Notes under the pieces: model-generated
Told to the model about the DNA's origin: nothing
The model's database searches: none
The model's input: the letters and a program-made list of their open reading frames with translations, nothing else
Shown here: piece after piece, positions 41,258 to 53,055 of the stretch
Layout of the letters: each line of letters starts with the position of its first letter
Numbering within the stretch: position 1 is the stretch's first letter
Assembly (NCBI GenBank): GCA_038049695.1
Contig: CP142458.1
Coordinates: forward strand, 58,189,501-58,253,500
Origin: Cinnamomum chago
Lineage: Eukaryota > Streptophyta > Magnoliopsida > Laurales > Lauraceae
Length of the DNA: 64,000 bases
Direction: 5' to 3'
Position numbers and translations under genes: made by a program

Positions 41258-41999
41258 GTCCTGGTATTTGCACCCACTCTAGTGGTAATAGCGTGGGTAT
41301 AAACTTACAAGTCCCATCTAAAAGGAGTATCTACAGCTATACCATTATGTCGCCTCGGTTTTCGTGCATCACAAAAGATTGCATCACCTCGGTTTTAATG
41401 CATCACCTACCTTTACTTCTCCGCTCAGACATTCACTCCTAAGTCCTCCCACGTGGGCCCCATCCTCGCTGACAAGATTGTACATTCATTCAATGCACCC
41501 CAAATGTGTCTTCTCTTTCTTGATACAAGATGGCACACTCCAGTGATCAATCGTTCTCCGGGGCTTGCCAAATGAGCCGTTCTGATTTTCTTTATCATGG
41601 GCCCCATCTATTTCAAATAAGGGCCCCATCTATTCCATGTAGAGTTTTGTAATGCTAGTAATGTCTGCTGGTATTTGCACCCACCCCATGAAGGGTGGGT
41701 GTACGGCCATAGGCATTTGCATAGGGAATGGGCACGTTGTGTTTGCAGTCTCGTGGGCAGATATCTTGTAGAAACGTCCAATCTCTTAAAAGAAACAACG
41801 GCTCCACGTAGGGGCCCTCCACAATGCTCTTCTGGTACTCCTGTTTGGAGCAGAAACAACGGCTCCACGTGGGTGCCCTTGGATGACAAGACCGGACGAC
41901 ACCGCCATCCCTATTTCTGCTTATCCTCTGTTCTGCTCATCAAGAAAATAAATGGGTGTCCAAAGGATGTACTTAAGTGAAAGTCATTTCACTAGTAGC

Positions 42000-42060
42000 T
42001 GCAGGGAATATATTCTCTAAAAATAGAGAATATATTCTCTGCAGGGAATATATTCTCTAT
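42000..42060. promoter_or_regulatory. Palindromic repeats upstream of the MULE transposase
   Basis: GGGAATATATTCTCT occurs twice as a direct repeat, and AGAGAATATATTCTCT forms palindromes between. A TATA-like CTATATATACATAG follows at about 42102-42115, and the ATG is at 42155. The position suggests a transposase-binding or promoter element. Confidence 0.5.
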
Positions 42061-42154
42061 TAAAATATATTTCTTTAGTTCCATCAGATCTGTGTTTTAG
42101 TCTATATATACATAGATATGGTTCTTCTTGGCAATATCCATACTACTAGAAGAC

Positions 42155-45033
42155 ATGGATTTGGATCAACTGAGAATTTGGGCCAATGATCTGCGATTGT
42201 CAAGTGGTTCAAGTGAGCAGGTAAATATTTAATTCTTTAATTATTTCAGAAAATATTTTTTTTATTAATTGCAGATGCTCAATTGAATGTATATTGTTGT
42301 TAGGATGATATTCTCGGAAACGAAATAAAACAAGAAGAGAAAAATGTGGATGAAAATGTTACAAACGAATTTTCCACCGACATGGTATGACATTAATTCA
42401 ATTCCAATTATGTTTAATTTTGTCAATTTTTAATAAAAAGTTGCTAATTTCTAACAGAATGAATACATTTTCAGGTATTTAATTCGCGCCAATCTCTAAT
42501 TGATTGGATTCAAAATACTGGACGCAATTTAGGATATATCATTGTCATTAAAAGGTCAGATACTAGTATAATCGGGAAGAGTCCTAGATTGTTGTTCCAA
42601 TGTGATCGCGGTGGCATATACAGAAGCAAGAAAACTTCTAAGAAGGTTACAGGCACAAAAAAAATGATTGTCCTTTCAGAGTGAAAGGGGTGAAAATGCC
42701 AACGGGTGATGACTGGATGGCAAGGGTAGTATGTGGAACACATAACCATGCCCCTGCATCATATATGGAGGGACATCCATACCCCGGTCGGCTCTCTGAA
42801 TCAGAAATCCAGTTGACAGTACATCTATCTATGAAAAATGTAAAGCCACGAGATATCTTGACATCGTTGAAGAAGCAGAATCTGGATAACATGTCTACTC
42901 TTGAGACCATATACAATGCACGCAAGAAATTTCGGATTGCAGAGAGAGCCGGTAAAACCCAGATGCAAGTTGTCATGTCATTCCTACAACGTGAAGGATA
43001 CATTTTCGAGAGTCGAACAAATGCTATAACCAATGACCTTGAAGATTTATTCTTCGCACATCCAGGATCATTAGAGCGATGGCGTGCATTCCCGCACGTA
43101 TTATTGATGGACGCAACGTATAAAACAAATAGGTACTGCTTTTCTTTGTTGTTTTTTTACTCATTTCTCTTTCCCAGCTTTCGTGTTCATTTTACTTGTC
43201 TCCTGTTAATGAATATTCTTGATACTGATAAAAATAATAATAAACAGGTACAGGATGCCTCTCCTTGAGATTGTCGGCGTGACGGCAACTAATATGACAT
43301 TTTGCATAGCATTCGTGTTCATGCACTCAGAAAAAGTGTTCAATTATACTTGGGCTTTAAGGTGTCTGCAGTCAACAATGGATGGATGCACCGGTCCGCG
43401 AGTTATTGTCACGGACAGAGAGTTGGCTTTGATGAATGCGTCTGCCAAGGTATTTCCCGATGCTAAGAAATTACTCTGCCGGTGGCACATTTATAGGAGT
43501 ATTTTGAGCAAGTGCAGGCCATCAATAACAGACAATAAATCCTAGAATGCATTCTACAAAATGTGGAATATGTTGCTGGAATCTGAAACTGAGAATGACT
43601 ATGTGTGCAAATTGGCGGACCTTGAGGTAGTGTTGCAAAACTGTCCAGGTATGATTAATTATCTTAAGGATGTATGGTTGACACCGTATAAGGAGATGTT
43701 TGTATCTACCTGGACTGACAGATATCTGCATTTTGGAAACCAGACAACTAATAGAGTCGAGAGCCAGCATGCGAAGTTGAAACGATACTTGGAGTCATCA
43801 CAGTCAGATTTGGAGACATCGCTGTTGTTTATTCACCAAGTCATCCAATCACAGGACATAGCTATCAAAGCAAGTATTGAACAAAGCAAAACTATTGTCA
43901 AACATCGATTCAATATACCGCACTTTCAGGAATTATGTGGTTTCGTTTCAAGTCACGCATTGCATCTGATTTTGAATGAATTTGAGCGGTCTAAGGATGT
44001 TGGAGAAGTTTCCTACAAATGCGGATGTCGACTTCGTACGAGCTACGGACTGCCATGTGTGCACGAGCAAGCAATATATTTGAACAATGGTCGTCCCATA
44101 CCAATTGATTCCATAGATAAATTTTGGAGAAAACTTGACTTATCACCGTGTGTGTCTCTTCAAGATGATGACATCGATTGTGACGTCGAGCTACAAGTGT
44201 TCACGGAACAGTTTAAGCAGCAAACAAGGCATGGTAAATTCAGTCTTTTAAGGAAGTTGAAGGAGATAATCACACCATCAACAACTTCAATTCTTGAACC
44301 TGCTGTGAAGACGAACACTCGTGGACGCCCCTCCTCGAAAAAAAAAGTTGCAACAAATATTTTCCAGTTTCAGGAACCAGCGAGACACAGTTGCTCCTCT
44401 ATTTACAACAACTCTGTACATGCATATGTTCATCAGTTTCCACATATATTACATCCTTACATTATGCAGGTACAAGACGTAAAACCTGATGGAAATTGCG
44501 GATTTCGGGCCATAGCTGTCGGTCTTGGTCTCCACGAAGATGCATGGCCAACTATCCGATCTAACTTAATAGAAGAATTGCACACATTCAGGACACAGTA
44601 TGTTGCAATATTTGATAGTGATGTCCAGTGGACTCGTGTTTACAACTCACTGAACTTTTTTGCATTAGATAGAGGAGCACCGATGGAGCATTGGATGACC
44701 ATGCCAGATATGGGTCTCTTAATTGCTTCGAGGTTCAATGTGATATTACACGTTTTAAGTGCTGCATAGAGCTTTACGTATTTGCCACTTCATTCTACTC
44801 CTCCACCGTTGAATCAACATGTTGCTATTGCTATCGTGTATGTAAATAATAATCACTACGTCCAGGTTGCATTGACAGATGGTTACCCGATGCCTCCCAT
44901 TATGCCTCAATGGGTTCACTTCAGGCATGATTGTGCAGCTGCATGGGCTACCCCGTATACGAAACGAATTAATGCGTTCATGCAATATATGCGTTCTAGG
45001 TTTCCTTCTGAAACCATTGTGTTGGATTATTAG
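42155..45033 (+). pseudogene. MULE transposase with SWIM finger and C-terminal OTU protease domain
   Basis: Four exons: 42155-42220, 42304-42384, 42475-43132 and 43248-45033, with GT-AG introns. Exon 3 starts with a FAR1/MuDR-type DNA-binding part (SLIDWIQNTGRNLGY, THNHAP). The transposase core has Asp in LLMDATYKTNR (43110) and in VTDRELALMNA (43414). A SWIM finger reads CGCRLRTSYGLPCVH (44020). The OTU cysteine-protease domain has the DGNCGFR loop (Cys at 44497) and its His in NNNHYVQV (44854). This transposase-plus-OTU layout recurs in plant MULE families; the protease's role is unknown. Breaks: one base short in the A-run at 42657-42664, TAG at 43543 where Trp is expected, TAG at 44767 between the OTU catalytic residues. 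Confidence 0.85.
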
Positions 45034-45815
45034 GAATGTAATATGTTTTAATATGTTTGAATAAATTTGTTTTCAGACTCCTTGGGAGGATGAGATCGTG
45101 GCCTGTCGGGTGTTGGTCTTATGCTTTATTCATGTCCAGTTCATTTCTGTTTTTTTTTTTAATTCTTTTTAAAGCTATTCTTTCTCATATGGTGGTATTA
45201 TGATGACAAATTGTTTATGCTAAAAAAAAGTCAACCATGTGAGGATTATGATGCTTTTGGTTGGGAGTTGTCTTATCCCATTCATTCATCCATAGCTATC
45301 TAACTTCAAATGCAAACGCATTATAAGACTTTAAATACAATGTTTGTTCTTAAGGTTTTTCAATGGGCATTGATGGCCCATTGGACCTTATAGCCAGGTT
45401 TGGACAAGCATAATTTTAGGATGACTAATCAATGCCAATCTTATGATTGTTTATCTTTAATATAAGGTCTTGGCACGAACTTCTACTTCAGAGATTGTAA
45501 GACTCGTCTTTTAGAGTCCCACTAAAATCTTAGTCAGTAGAATCAATATAATCTCATCTAAGATCTTACTCAGTTGCTGGCCATTTTGCATATTTTCACT
45601 AGGATCAATCCTTTTTCCAATTTCAACTCTGCCTTAATGATAATACATATAATGTGCGACAGTGGACACCGTATAACAACTGGAACGTAGCCCATCCCAT
45701 CACCGACTTCAATCACGGATCCTACTGTAAAAAGTAACATCAACTCAGTCAATACTCAATACTCTCTCTCTCCCATTCCCTCATGTCATCCCTCATGTCA
45801 AGTCATCTGTAGGCA
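45034..45815. other. 3' part of the MULE, non-coding
   Basis: Between the OTU stop codon and the right terminal repeat there is no open frame of note. It probably holds the transposase 3' UTR and subterminal sequence. Confidence 0.5.
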
Positions 45816-45867
45816 TAGGTAGAGTGGGTGCAAATACCACATAGGGTGGGTGTATTTACCACAGCCC

Positions 45868-46085
45868 GTAAAGATCCAGATGTTTGATGGGATTCTTCAA
45901 ACCCTGACTGATGTGATGCATGTTCCAGGTTTGCAAAGAAACATGATTTCTTTGGGTACCTTAGACTCTAAAAGCCATAAGTACACTATAGCAGGTGGGA
46001 TTGTGAAGGCGATAAAGGGAGCTTTATTCATCGGGAATGGTGAAATGGTTAAAAACTTTACAGTTGGTAGGGGATACAATTCTAG
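45868..46085 (+). pseudogene. Copia protease/pre-integrase fragment (right of MULE)
   Basis: Reads KIQMFDGILQTLTDVMHVPG and RNMISLGTLDSKSHKYTIAG, which follows directly on the fragment ending at 41257. It closely parallels the intact order seen in the copia at 58900-59130. It ends at a stop at 46087. Confidence 0.8.
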
Positions 46086-46089
46086 GTAG

Positions 46090-46826
46090 AGCGGCTATAA
46101 GAATGACATCAAATGACAGAGAGGAAAAACATTATTCAATTGGAGCTAGATGTGATAAAACTATCAAAAGACGAAATGACGAGGTCTTCGAATGTGTCAT
46201 ATTGCGGTAATCCATGAAGATTGAACAACGAAAGTTTCCTTAAAAAAAAGAAGGGCAATTTAGTTCTAATTTATCACAAAGTGGAGGACAAAAACTCATT
46301 TCTAGAATGACGAGGCTTGCAGCTTCAACAAAAAGAGCACCTAGGTGAAAACAAAGAAGAAAGGATTCACAAGGCATCGGTGAGATTCGGATTTAGGAAG
46401 AAGGTCTCATTTGTCTTGATGAATGGAAGTGACTGTTCATTATATTCAGCAGATAATGCATGCAAACTGGCAACAAATCGAGAACACTTCGGAAGGTCAA
46501 GATGAGAGTGTTTAGATCAAAAGAAACAACTATAGAGAAGGTCAAGTCTCGTTCGGACTTGATCAACACCGAGCAATACTAAGATTTGTAGCAGAAAAAT
46601 AAAACTAGTGCAAGTAGAAGAAAAATAAGATATGTGTGTATATGGTAATTCTATTTCAACAACCAAAGACCCCGGGCTTTACTGCACTAATCTTCTGGTC
46701 TGTCCATTTCTAGGACTGTCAATACCCCTTTTAAAAAGAGATTACAAACATCCTAAGAGAGGGAAGAGAAGGAGACCAAGGTTTTACTCGTTTCTTCTCT
46801 CCCTTCTCTGAATGAGACTCCTACGT

Positions 46827-46857
<31 letters not shown>

Positions 46858-47285
46858 CTGTCGTTGTGTCCTTCGTCCCCTTTTTTATAGGCTCTCTCAC
46901 ACATGTCAGACTGGGCTTGCTTTCATCCCTCTTGCCTCCGTCGATATGCCTTCGTCGATCCCTGGCAGAGGCAAGTACCTTTTGGGGATTGGGTTCATAG
47001 AGGCTGGAGACTTACAAAATTCTGGACAGTAGTCCTTCTTCATTCAGCCTTTGGGCTTTATCAAGGTTCCCCACGATCCGGGTCCGGTGATAGGCCTCTA
47101 TTTATTTGACGTGTCTACAAGTTTGTCGGTGTACCCCAGGCTAGGGGGTGCAAGGGTCATGCCTAGTTGTAATGGGTGCGGGGGCATATACTTTTCAGCG
47201 AGGTACGTTACGGAAAGATGAATACATTGTCGGGTATCTTCAAGGTGACTTGAGATTGATAGAATATCCAAGCTAAGGTGGAGAT
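46090..47285. other. Decayed copia interior
   Basis: I recognise no integrase or RT motif. There is a (TC)n tract at about 46828-46858. AAGGTGGAGAT at 47276-47285 is the polypurine tract. Confidence 0.5.
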
Positions 47286-47597
47286 TGTTAAGGTATGTCA
47301 TGTATTTCGGGTTAATTGGATGGTCAGTTGGGTTAGCCATGATGTATTGGGGTTTGAGGGTATTTCAGTCATTATGTATGGGGGCTTTCTTAGGGCTTAG
47401 AAAGAGAATATATAATTATGCATTGTAACCCTAATCCTATGAAAGATGGAGAAAACAATTGATGAGGTTTTTCTCCTTTCTATGGATATAGGCAATCTTG
47501 CCAGACTAAGTGAGTTGTTATGTTCTTGTGTGTGATTGTTTGAGATTGTGTATCATGGTAATTATCGATCGTAGGTACTTTCAACTGCCTACCTAAT
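47286..47597 (+). repeat. 3' LTR of the split copia (right edge approximate)
   Basis: Starts TGTTAAGGTATGTC directly after the polypurine tract and aligns with 40382-40691. The end is blurred; CCTAA after it may match GCTAA before the 5' LTR. Confidence 0.65.
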
Positions 47598-47765
47598 AAC
47601 TAATAGATTCATAGAAGGCTCCTACATTTGGAGGAATGTTTTTTTAGTTAGATAAATAATTTAAGAAGGATGGCTTAAGCCCAAAAAAAGAGTCCAAAAA
47701 CTGTAAAAGAGCATAATTACATAATTATAAGCCTCGTGAAGAAGTCAAAATTGTGAGAAAAAGGG

Positions 47766-49490
47766 TTACTGGAGGTGAACTCCCAAGAAATTCAAGATAG
47801 GATCTTGAGCTAGCTTACGAACATTACTTGGCAAAAGGTTGATGGAGTCAGAGAGATGTTCAATGAGGTGTCTCTTGGCCCTTGGTAATGACAGAGGACT
47901 GCTATTAAAAGTCAGCTCATTCCTGCATTTCCATATCAAGTAGATAGTGTGGAAAAAAATGGAACATGCCCAATGATTATCTTTAGCCGATCTTCTAGCA
48001 GAGAGAAAAGTCCAGATCGGATTAGGTAGGAGTGTATGGAGAGAGAGTCCATTGGAAGAAGAACCGCTGGCTATAATCAATCAATTCCAGAAATTTGAGG
48101 TAAAGTAGCAGGTGAAGAAAACATGGAGGTCTGATTCTTCCTCACTACAACAGAAGATACATCTGGAAGCAAGATGAACCCCTATGGACTTTGCCCAATT
48201 TCGGGTTGGGGTGTGTCTATGCAGAAGCCTCCAACCTAAACAGGAGATCCTTGGATTAATGATTGCATTCCAGAGAATGGGAGCCAATGCACCAGCTCTA
48301 ACCTGGATCGGATGTTGTTTCAAGCTTCCTTGAGAGACAGGTTTCCATCTACACTTCATTTCCATTGTAAAGAGTCTGGAGAAGATGCATGCAAATTGGG
48401 TAAAGGTATGTAAATGAAATCTGATGGTAGAAAAGAGGAGAGAACCTGTGGCAAATCTGCTGGAATTGACCATTGTCCTGCTATGATTAAAGCTGAGACT
48501 GATGCCTGAGCTGAGAAAATTATTTGAGAAAACCGGTTTGCTATAGGGTGATTATCTATCCAGTTATCATACCAGAGGTTGGCTCGCTGCCCGTCTCCAA
48601 TTTTCCACCTGGTACCGGACTGAATGACAGGTGCCAGAGCTTGAATTCTCCTCCATATACAGGAGCCCAAGATGGGGTTTTGCTGGTTCCAGAGTGAAGT
48701 GTGTCTGAAATATCTTTGTCTGAACCAAGTAGCCCATAAGTATGTCGATGTAGCTCTTGACCAACCAAGCTTTAACATGTAGGCATCGTTCATTTTGTTG
48801 ACTCTACGGATACCTAAACCTCCTTCTGATTTTGGAAAACAAACTAGATCTCATTGCACTAGATTCCGCTTGTTCTGCTCCAATGTTGCAAACCAAAGAA
48901 AGTTTCTCAAAACTCTTTCTATGTCAAGACCGACCTTTTTGGGAAACGAGATTACTTAAGATAGGTGCATAGGAAGACTTACAAGCACATGTCTCAGTAG
49001 GATCAATCTACCAGCAAAGGAGAGGGCCTTAGTCTTCCATCCCAACAGCTTCTTGTGAAGAGCTTCCATTAGGTTATAAAAGTATCTCCTACGAGGACTG
49101 TCAAAGAAAAGGGAAACTCCTAGGTAAATTGATGGAAGGGATGCTACAAGAATGTTCAACAAGGACTGGATTGAGATTTTTTTTCCTGTAGTTGCATTTC
49201 CCAAAGAAAAGGTGGCTTTCTTGAATGTAGAAGCTTGCCCAGCTCCATTTTGGTATGATGCAAGAAGAGATTTGATTTTTCTTAGGCCTCGAATTGAAGC
49301 TCTTACAAAGAACATAATATCATCCGCTTAAAAAAGGTGGCATGGAGTTCTAGGAACTGGAGAAAAAAATTGGATTTGACCTTTTGATTGGAGTTCTTGG
49401 ATATTTAGGCTTAGGATTTCTTCAGCAATTATGAGAATGTATGAGGAGAGAGGACAACCTTGGCGGAGACCGCAAGAAGAGCTAAAGAAT
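47766..49490 (-). pseudogene. L1 LINE RT C-terminus, zf-RVT and tail
   Basis: Minus strand: SCGLRQGCPLSS, then the RT active site read as *ADDIMFF, with the Tyr codon of YADD changed to TAA near 49329. Then SIYLGVSLFFDSPRRRYFYN, WKTKALSFAGRLILLRHVL, then SCIWRRIQALAPVIQSGTRW and KIGDGQRANLWYDNW. The zinc-finger-like zf-RVT part (CLGWRLLHRHTPTRNWAKSI, RCIFCCSEEESDLHVFFTC) follows. Reading spans several frames. Confidence 0.85.
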
Positions 49491-49825
49491 TGATTGTCCC
49501 AAAACAAGGTTGCAAAAATAAATTATCCTCCGCTACTATCTCTGCTCGAAAAAAGCAAAGATGTTAATGTAGGATCGATCTTACACCACATTGTTCTACC
49601 ACTTATCCCAAAACCAATTAGTGATAGGAAACGGCACAACAATAGTTTTATGGTGAGGGCGAGGGCTCGACCACAATTATGACCGCTCAAGAGCGAGGGT
49701 GGACGTTGACCTTTGATCTCAACAATCCCTCCCTCAACGGCACACCCGCCGCGACTCCTGCTACGAACTCGCAAAACGCGTGTCCCGTGACTCAAACACC
49801 CAACCTACCAGGCTCTGATACCAAT

Positions 49826-50770
49826 TGAAAAACCACTTAACTTGCCTTAACACAAGCAGAGGTCCCGCTTATATGATCTCAGATGAATATCAATAACTAG
49901 TGATTAAACTAATAGTTAACCCTAATCCTGATTAAACAATCAAACCAAAAGAGAGATAATGACACAGGATTTTTACGTGGAAAACCCTACTCGGGAAAAA
50001 ACCACGGGCCTTATCGTCTAAGCCAACAGACAACCAAGCACTATGAAATTGAAAGTTACAAGAAAACTCACAACCCTTTCCCAGTTGCTGACTCAACCTA
50101 AGGACTGCAAAGAACTTGCCGACTACTCGCCGTGCACCTTCACCGTGCTTGAACAACGGAGTCTTCAAAAGAAGTGGTGGAATCAAACCAAGACTTGAAT
50201 CATCAGCATAACTTCTGTATTGACAGCCTTGGGGCAGAAGAATGGATCTCTCAAACTCTCACACTCATAGATTTCTTCTAATTCAGAGTTGTATGGAGAT
50301 GAGAGATAACAAGCCTATTTATAGGACTTAATTCGTGCAACAAAGGCTTCTTCAAACAAGTAACTTCCTTCCTTGAAATAAGTAAGAGGAGTTCTTCTCA
50401 ATTTAGAATTCCCAGGTTCGCTCGAGCAGTCACAGGGTTCGCTCGAGCGACCCGCTCTCTGGAAATAGACGAACAGCTCAATTATTCGTTGGTCGAGCGA
50501 ATATTTATATGTGGTTGAGAGAACAACTCTGTGAGAGGTTCGCTCGAGCGAATGTTGTGCGATCATTTATCCTTCATTCCAGAACCTTGATGGTTCGAGC
50601 GCACGAATTGAAAGGTCGAGCGACTGTAATTCTGTTTGGTTCGCTCGAGCGGTTGTATGGTCGCTCGAGTGACCAATTCAATTTTGGACTCTGTAGAACA
50701 CTTCCTCTTTAGACTCAATACAAGATTATAAGGAAACCCAATTTTGTCCAAACTCCTATGAATTAGCCAA
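49826..50770 (-). repeat. Copia LTR, same architecture as 19732-20900
   Basis: Shares the PBS join, AGAGATAATGACACAGGATT-type and ACGTGGAAAACCC blocks, ACTCAACCTAAGGACTGCAA, CCGTGCTTGA and the end block TTTTGTCCAAACTCCTATGA with the LTR at 19732-20900. A minus-strand TATA box (TATAAATAGG) is at about 50313-50322. The outer edge is not defined. Confidence 0.7.
50418..50672. repeat. U3 array of paired TTCGCTCGAGCGAA palindromes
   Basis: GGTTCGCTCGAGCGA and shorter GGTCGAGCGA forms occur about nine times in pairs, in the same place relative to the TATA box as the GTTCGAAC array in the related LTR, but with a different palindromic core (CTCGAG instead of TTCGAA). Confidence 0.75.
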
Positions 50771-52149
50771 CTAAATCCTTAAAATTAACCAAGTATCATA
50801 TCCACCGGAACAAAAAGGCTAAGTTGTGTTGGTTCCTAAATTCATAAACTAATCCTAAAAGAAAACGACGTGTTGATTCTTATACTAATCCTATTAGAAA
50901 ATGAAGTATTGGTTTGATGAGTTTGATTCCTAAATTAACAAATTAAAAGACAATGTTTTAATTCAATCAGAGAAAAGATCTTAGGGTACGAATCCACTCT
51001 AACCTCACACAGTGGCAAGTATATATGACCTAGAGTTTCATTATTAATGCTAAAAAGACTCGTTCTGGTTACAAACCTTCAGAGTCAACAAATAAGGGAT
51101 GTGGATGTAAATCGGTGCATAACCTATCTCTATGGCATAAATTATCCTAAATCTAACAATACATTCATTCAAGCATCGTTATATGACATAGTATTAAAAT
51201 CTACAAGATTAAAATACCAAAGAAAGAGATATTGCATTAAAGAAATAAAATCCAATCAATGGATAACATATTGTCATATAACCAAAAGCGTTTAAGTAAA
51301 ACCCTAGAACTTATAAATCACATAAACACAAGATTAGGACTTCATCGCAACCCTAAGATAGAGATTTAGTTACACATGGCGAGAGTTTGATGAAGAATAT
51401 TTGACGAAATCTCCATTAGCACTCTTCCAAAGCTCCCAAACCAGCTTCCATATCTTTCCTCCAGATGTGAATACTTTAAAACGAGATTGGAGCTTTTATT
51501 TATAGGTTTTCGGCTCAAAAAATCACTTCAAAATGCGTTGGGTCAGTTTCCACATCCGGTCCGGGTGTCTAGACGTCCAGTACGCCCTGAGGCAGTGGCC
51601 TCTGGGTGCTCTATGTCACCGAGCGTCCGGACACCCGATGGCTGGCGTTCGGATGCCTGATTCCCGAGGTCATATCTTCCTCAATATAGCTCCTATTTAT
51701 ACAATGTTGGGCTCCACAGATATCTATTAGAAAAGAGCTTTCCAACAGTATATAAATTATACTAATCTGACGTTCAGATTGAAAGTTATGAAAATTTCAA
51801 TTTGTTGCCCCTGAGAATTTTGAGAATAATGGTGCAATTAAAGGAACTTCCACTTTGGCATGCTATGGGGTGAGTGGGACTCATGTTGGACTTCCAAGGC
51901 ATGTTTGGACTCTTGTTTTGCTCTCTTATTTGATTCTTTTCCCATATTTGGCATGCTTCCTTACTTGCAACTCCGATTTGTCATGCTTTGTGATGTTTCT
52001 TCCATTTTAGCTCTGAATTTCGCTCCTTATATCTGTAGTACCTATAAATAATAAAAATAATATAATTAAGCTAATTAATCTCATCCGACAGTATAACAAA
52101 GTCCTCATTGAGGGGCATAAAATGTATCTTTTAAGCTCTCATCAAGAAT

Positions 52150-53055
52150 CCAGAGGGACTTCTGTTAATTAAGATAGAACCCTTGCATGTGCAAACGAGT
52201 TCTTGAATCATTCCAATCCATCTGAGAAATTGAAGAATTTCAAGGCCTTCATAAGGAGCAGCCATTGGAGCTTGTCAAAAGCTTTTGTTATGTCTAGTTT
52301 TATGCAAATGGAGCCATTTTTTATCTTAGGATTCAGGTTTTGAAATAATTCATGAGCCAAGAAAACATGTTGGTGAATAGAAAGACCCTTGATGAAGGCA
52401 ACTTGATGCAAAGATATTATGGAGGGCATAATTTTGGAAAGCCTTAGAGAAAGGATTTCTGCCACAATTTGTAAGAAAAATTCAATAGGCTAATTGGGTG
52501 AAAATCAATAAAATTCTTAAGGGAATGGTTTTTGGGGATGAGGGGAAAAAAAGTATTCCAAGCCCTATGAAGGCGCCCATGAGAGAAGAAATGCTTAATT
52601 GCTTGGGAAACATCGCTTCCTATGATGGACCTTGTAGATGTGAAAAACGCACCTGTGAAGCCATCTGGGCCAAGTGTGCTACTTCTTTTAAGTTTGAAAA
52701 CCGCCTCTTTTATCTCTGTGTCAGACGGTATTGCAGTGAGAAGATTATTTTGATCATCAAATATAAAGGGCTTCGAGATATTAAAAAGGTCTTCATAGGA
52801 TCTAATTGGGCTCTGTTGAAAGAAGAGAGAATAAAACTCAATTGCTTTTCTTTGGATTAAGACTGGGTCCTCATAGGAAATGCCATCAACCGTAATGTGA
52901 TCTATTTGATTGAAGGAGCCCCTAGCCTTAGCCAAGAGGTGAAAGAGTTCTTTGTTTTTGTCTCCAGCTTGCAACCAATGGACTTTTGATTTTTGTTTCC
53001 AAAGAGTCTCTTCCGCCTGAAGCCAATTATGCAAGACAACTTTTGCTACTTTTAT
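52150..53055 (-). pseudogene. L1 LINE RT N-terminal half
   Basis: Minus strand reads SKVHWLQAGDKNKELFHLLA, then a KLKRSSTLGPDGFTGAFFTS block (usual motif: SPGPDGF), FIDFHPISLLNFSYK, MAEILSLRLSKIM, HQVAFIKGLSIHQHVFLAHE and KLDITKAFDKLQW. These are RT domains 0-3 of the L1 clade. A frame change separates 53190-52444 from 52465-52208. The first 45 or so codons of the upper frame come from the MITE, not from the LINE. Confidence 0.88.

Larger units (their letters stand above)
41258..45867 (+). mobile_element. MULE with transposase-OTU gene (about 4.6 kb)
   Basis: The terminal word GGTATTTGCACCCACTCTA at 41264-41282 is perfectly inverted at 45820-45838. A related outer copy ends at 45860 and another direct copy lies at 41670-41687. 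The insertion splits a copia protease reading, which fixes the limits to within a few bases. I could not settle a 9-bp target duplication. The interior holds a palindromic promoter region and a transposase gene fused to an OTU protease domain. Confidence 0.75.
40382..47597 (+). mobile_element. Old copia element split by a MULE
   Basis: Two related LTRs in the same orientation (40382-40691 and 47286 to about 47597) bracket copia remnants: a mutated PBS, a protease fragment before the MULE, the continuation of protease/pre-integrase after it, and a polypurine tract AAGGTGGAGAT at 47276-47285. The LTRs share long blocks (CTTTCTTAGGGCTTA, GGCAATCTTG, GTGTGATTG) but have many differences, so the insertion is old. 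The right LTR edge is approximate. Confidence 0.75.
49491..52144 (-). mobile_element. 2.65-kb LTR-type insertion in the L1 LINE, containing a copia LTR
   Basis: TG (49491) to CA (52144), flanked by AGAAT on both sides (49486-49490, 52145-52149). Without it the LINE reads through SPSGFF-SSSCGLRQG. The left 325 bases precede a minus-strand tRNA-Met PBS (TTGGTATCAGAGCC, about 49812-49825) and an LTR from 49826. The right part (about 50800-52144) looks like another LTR (on minus it starts TGATGAGAGCTTAAAAG). It is therefore probably nested, with one piece truncated. The internal boundary is not resolved. Confidence 0.65.

Noticed and set aside
49523..49795. 90-codon minus-strand frame left of the copia PBS
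   Set aside because: Occupies the leader after the PBS; no gag start motif; composition not protein-like.
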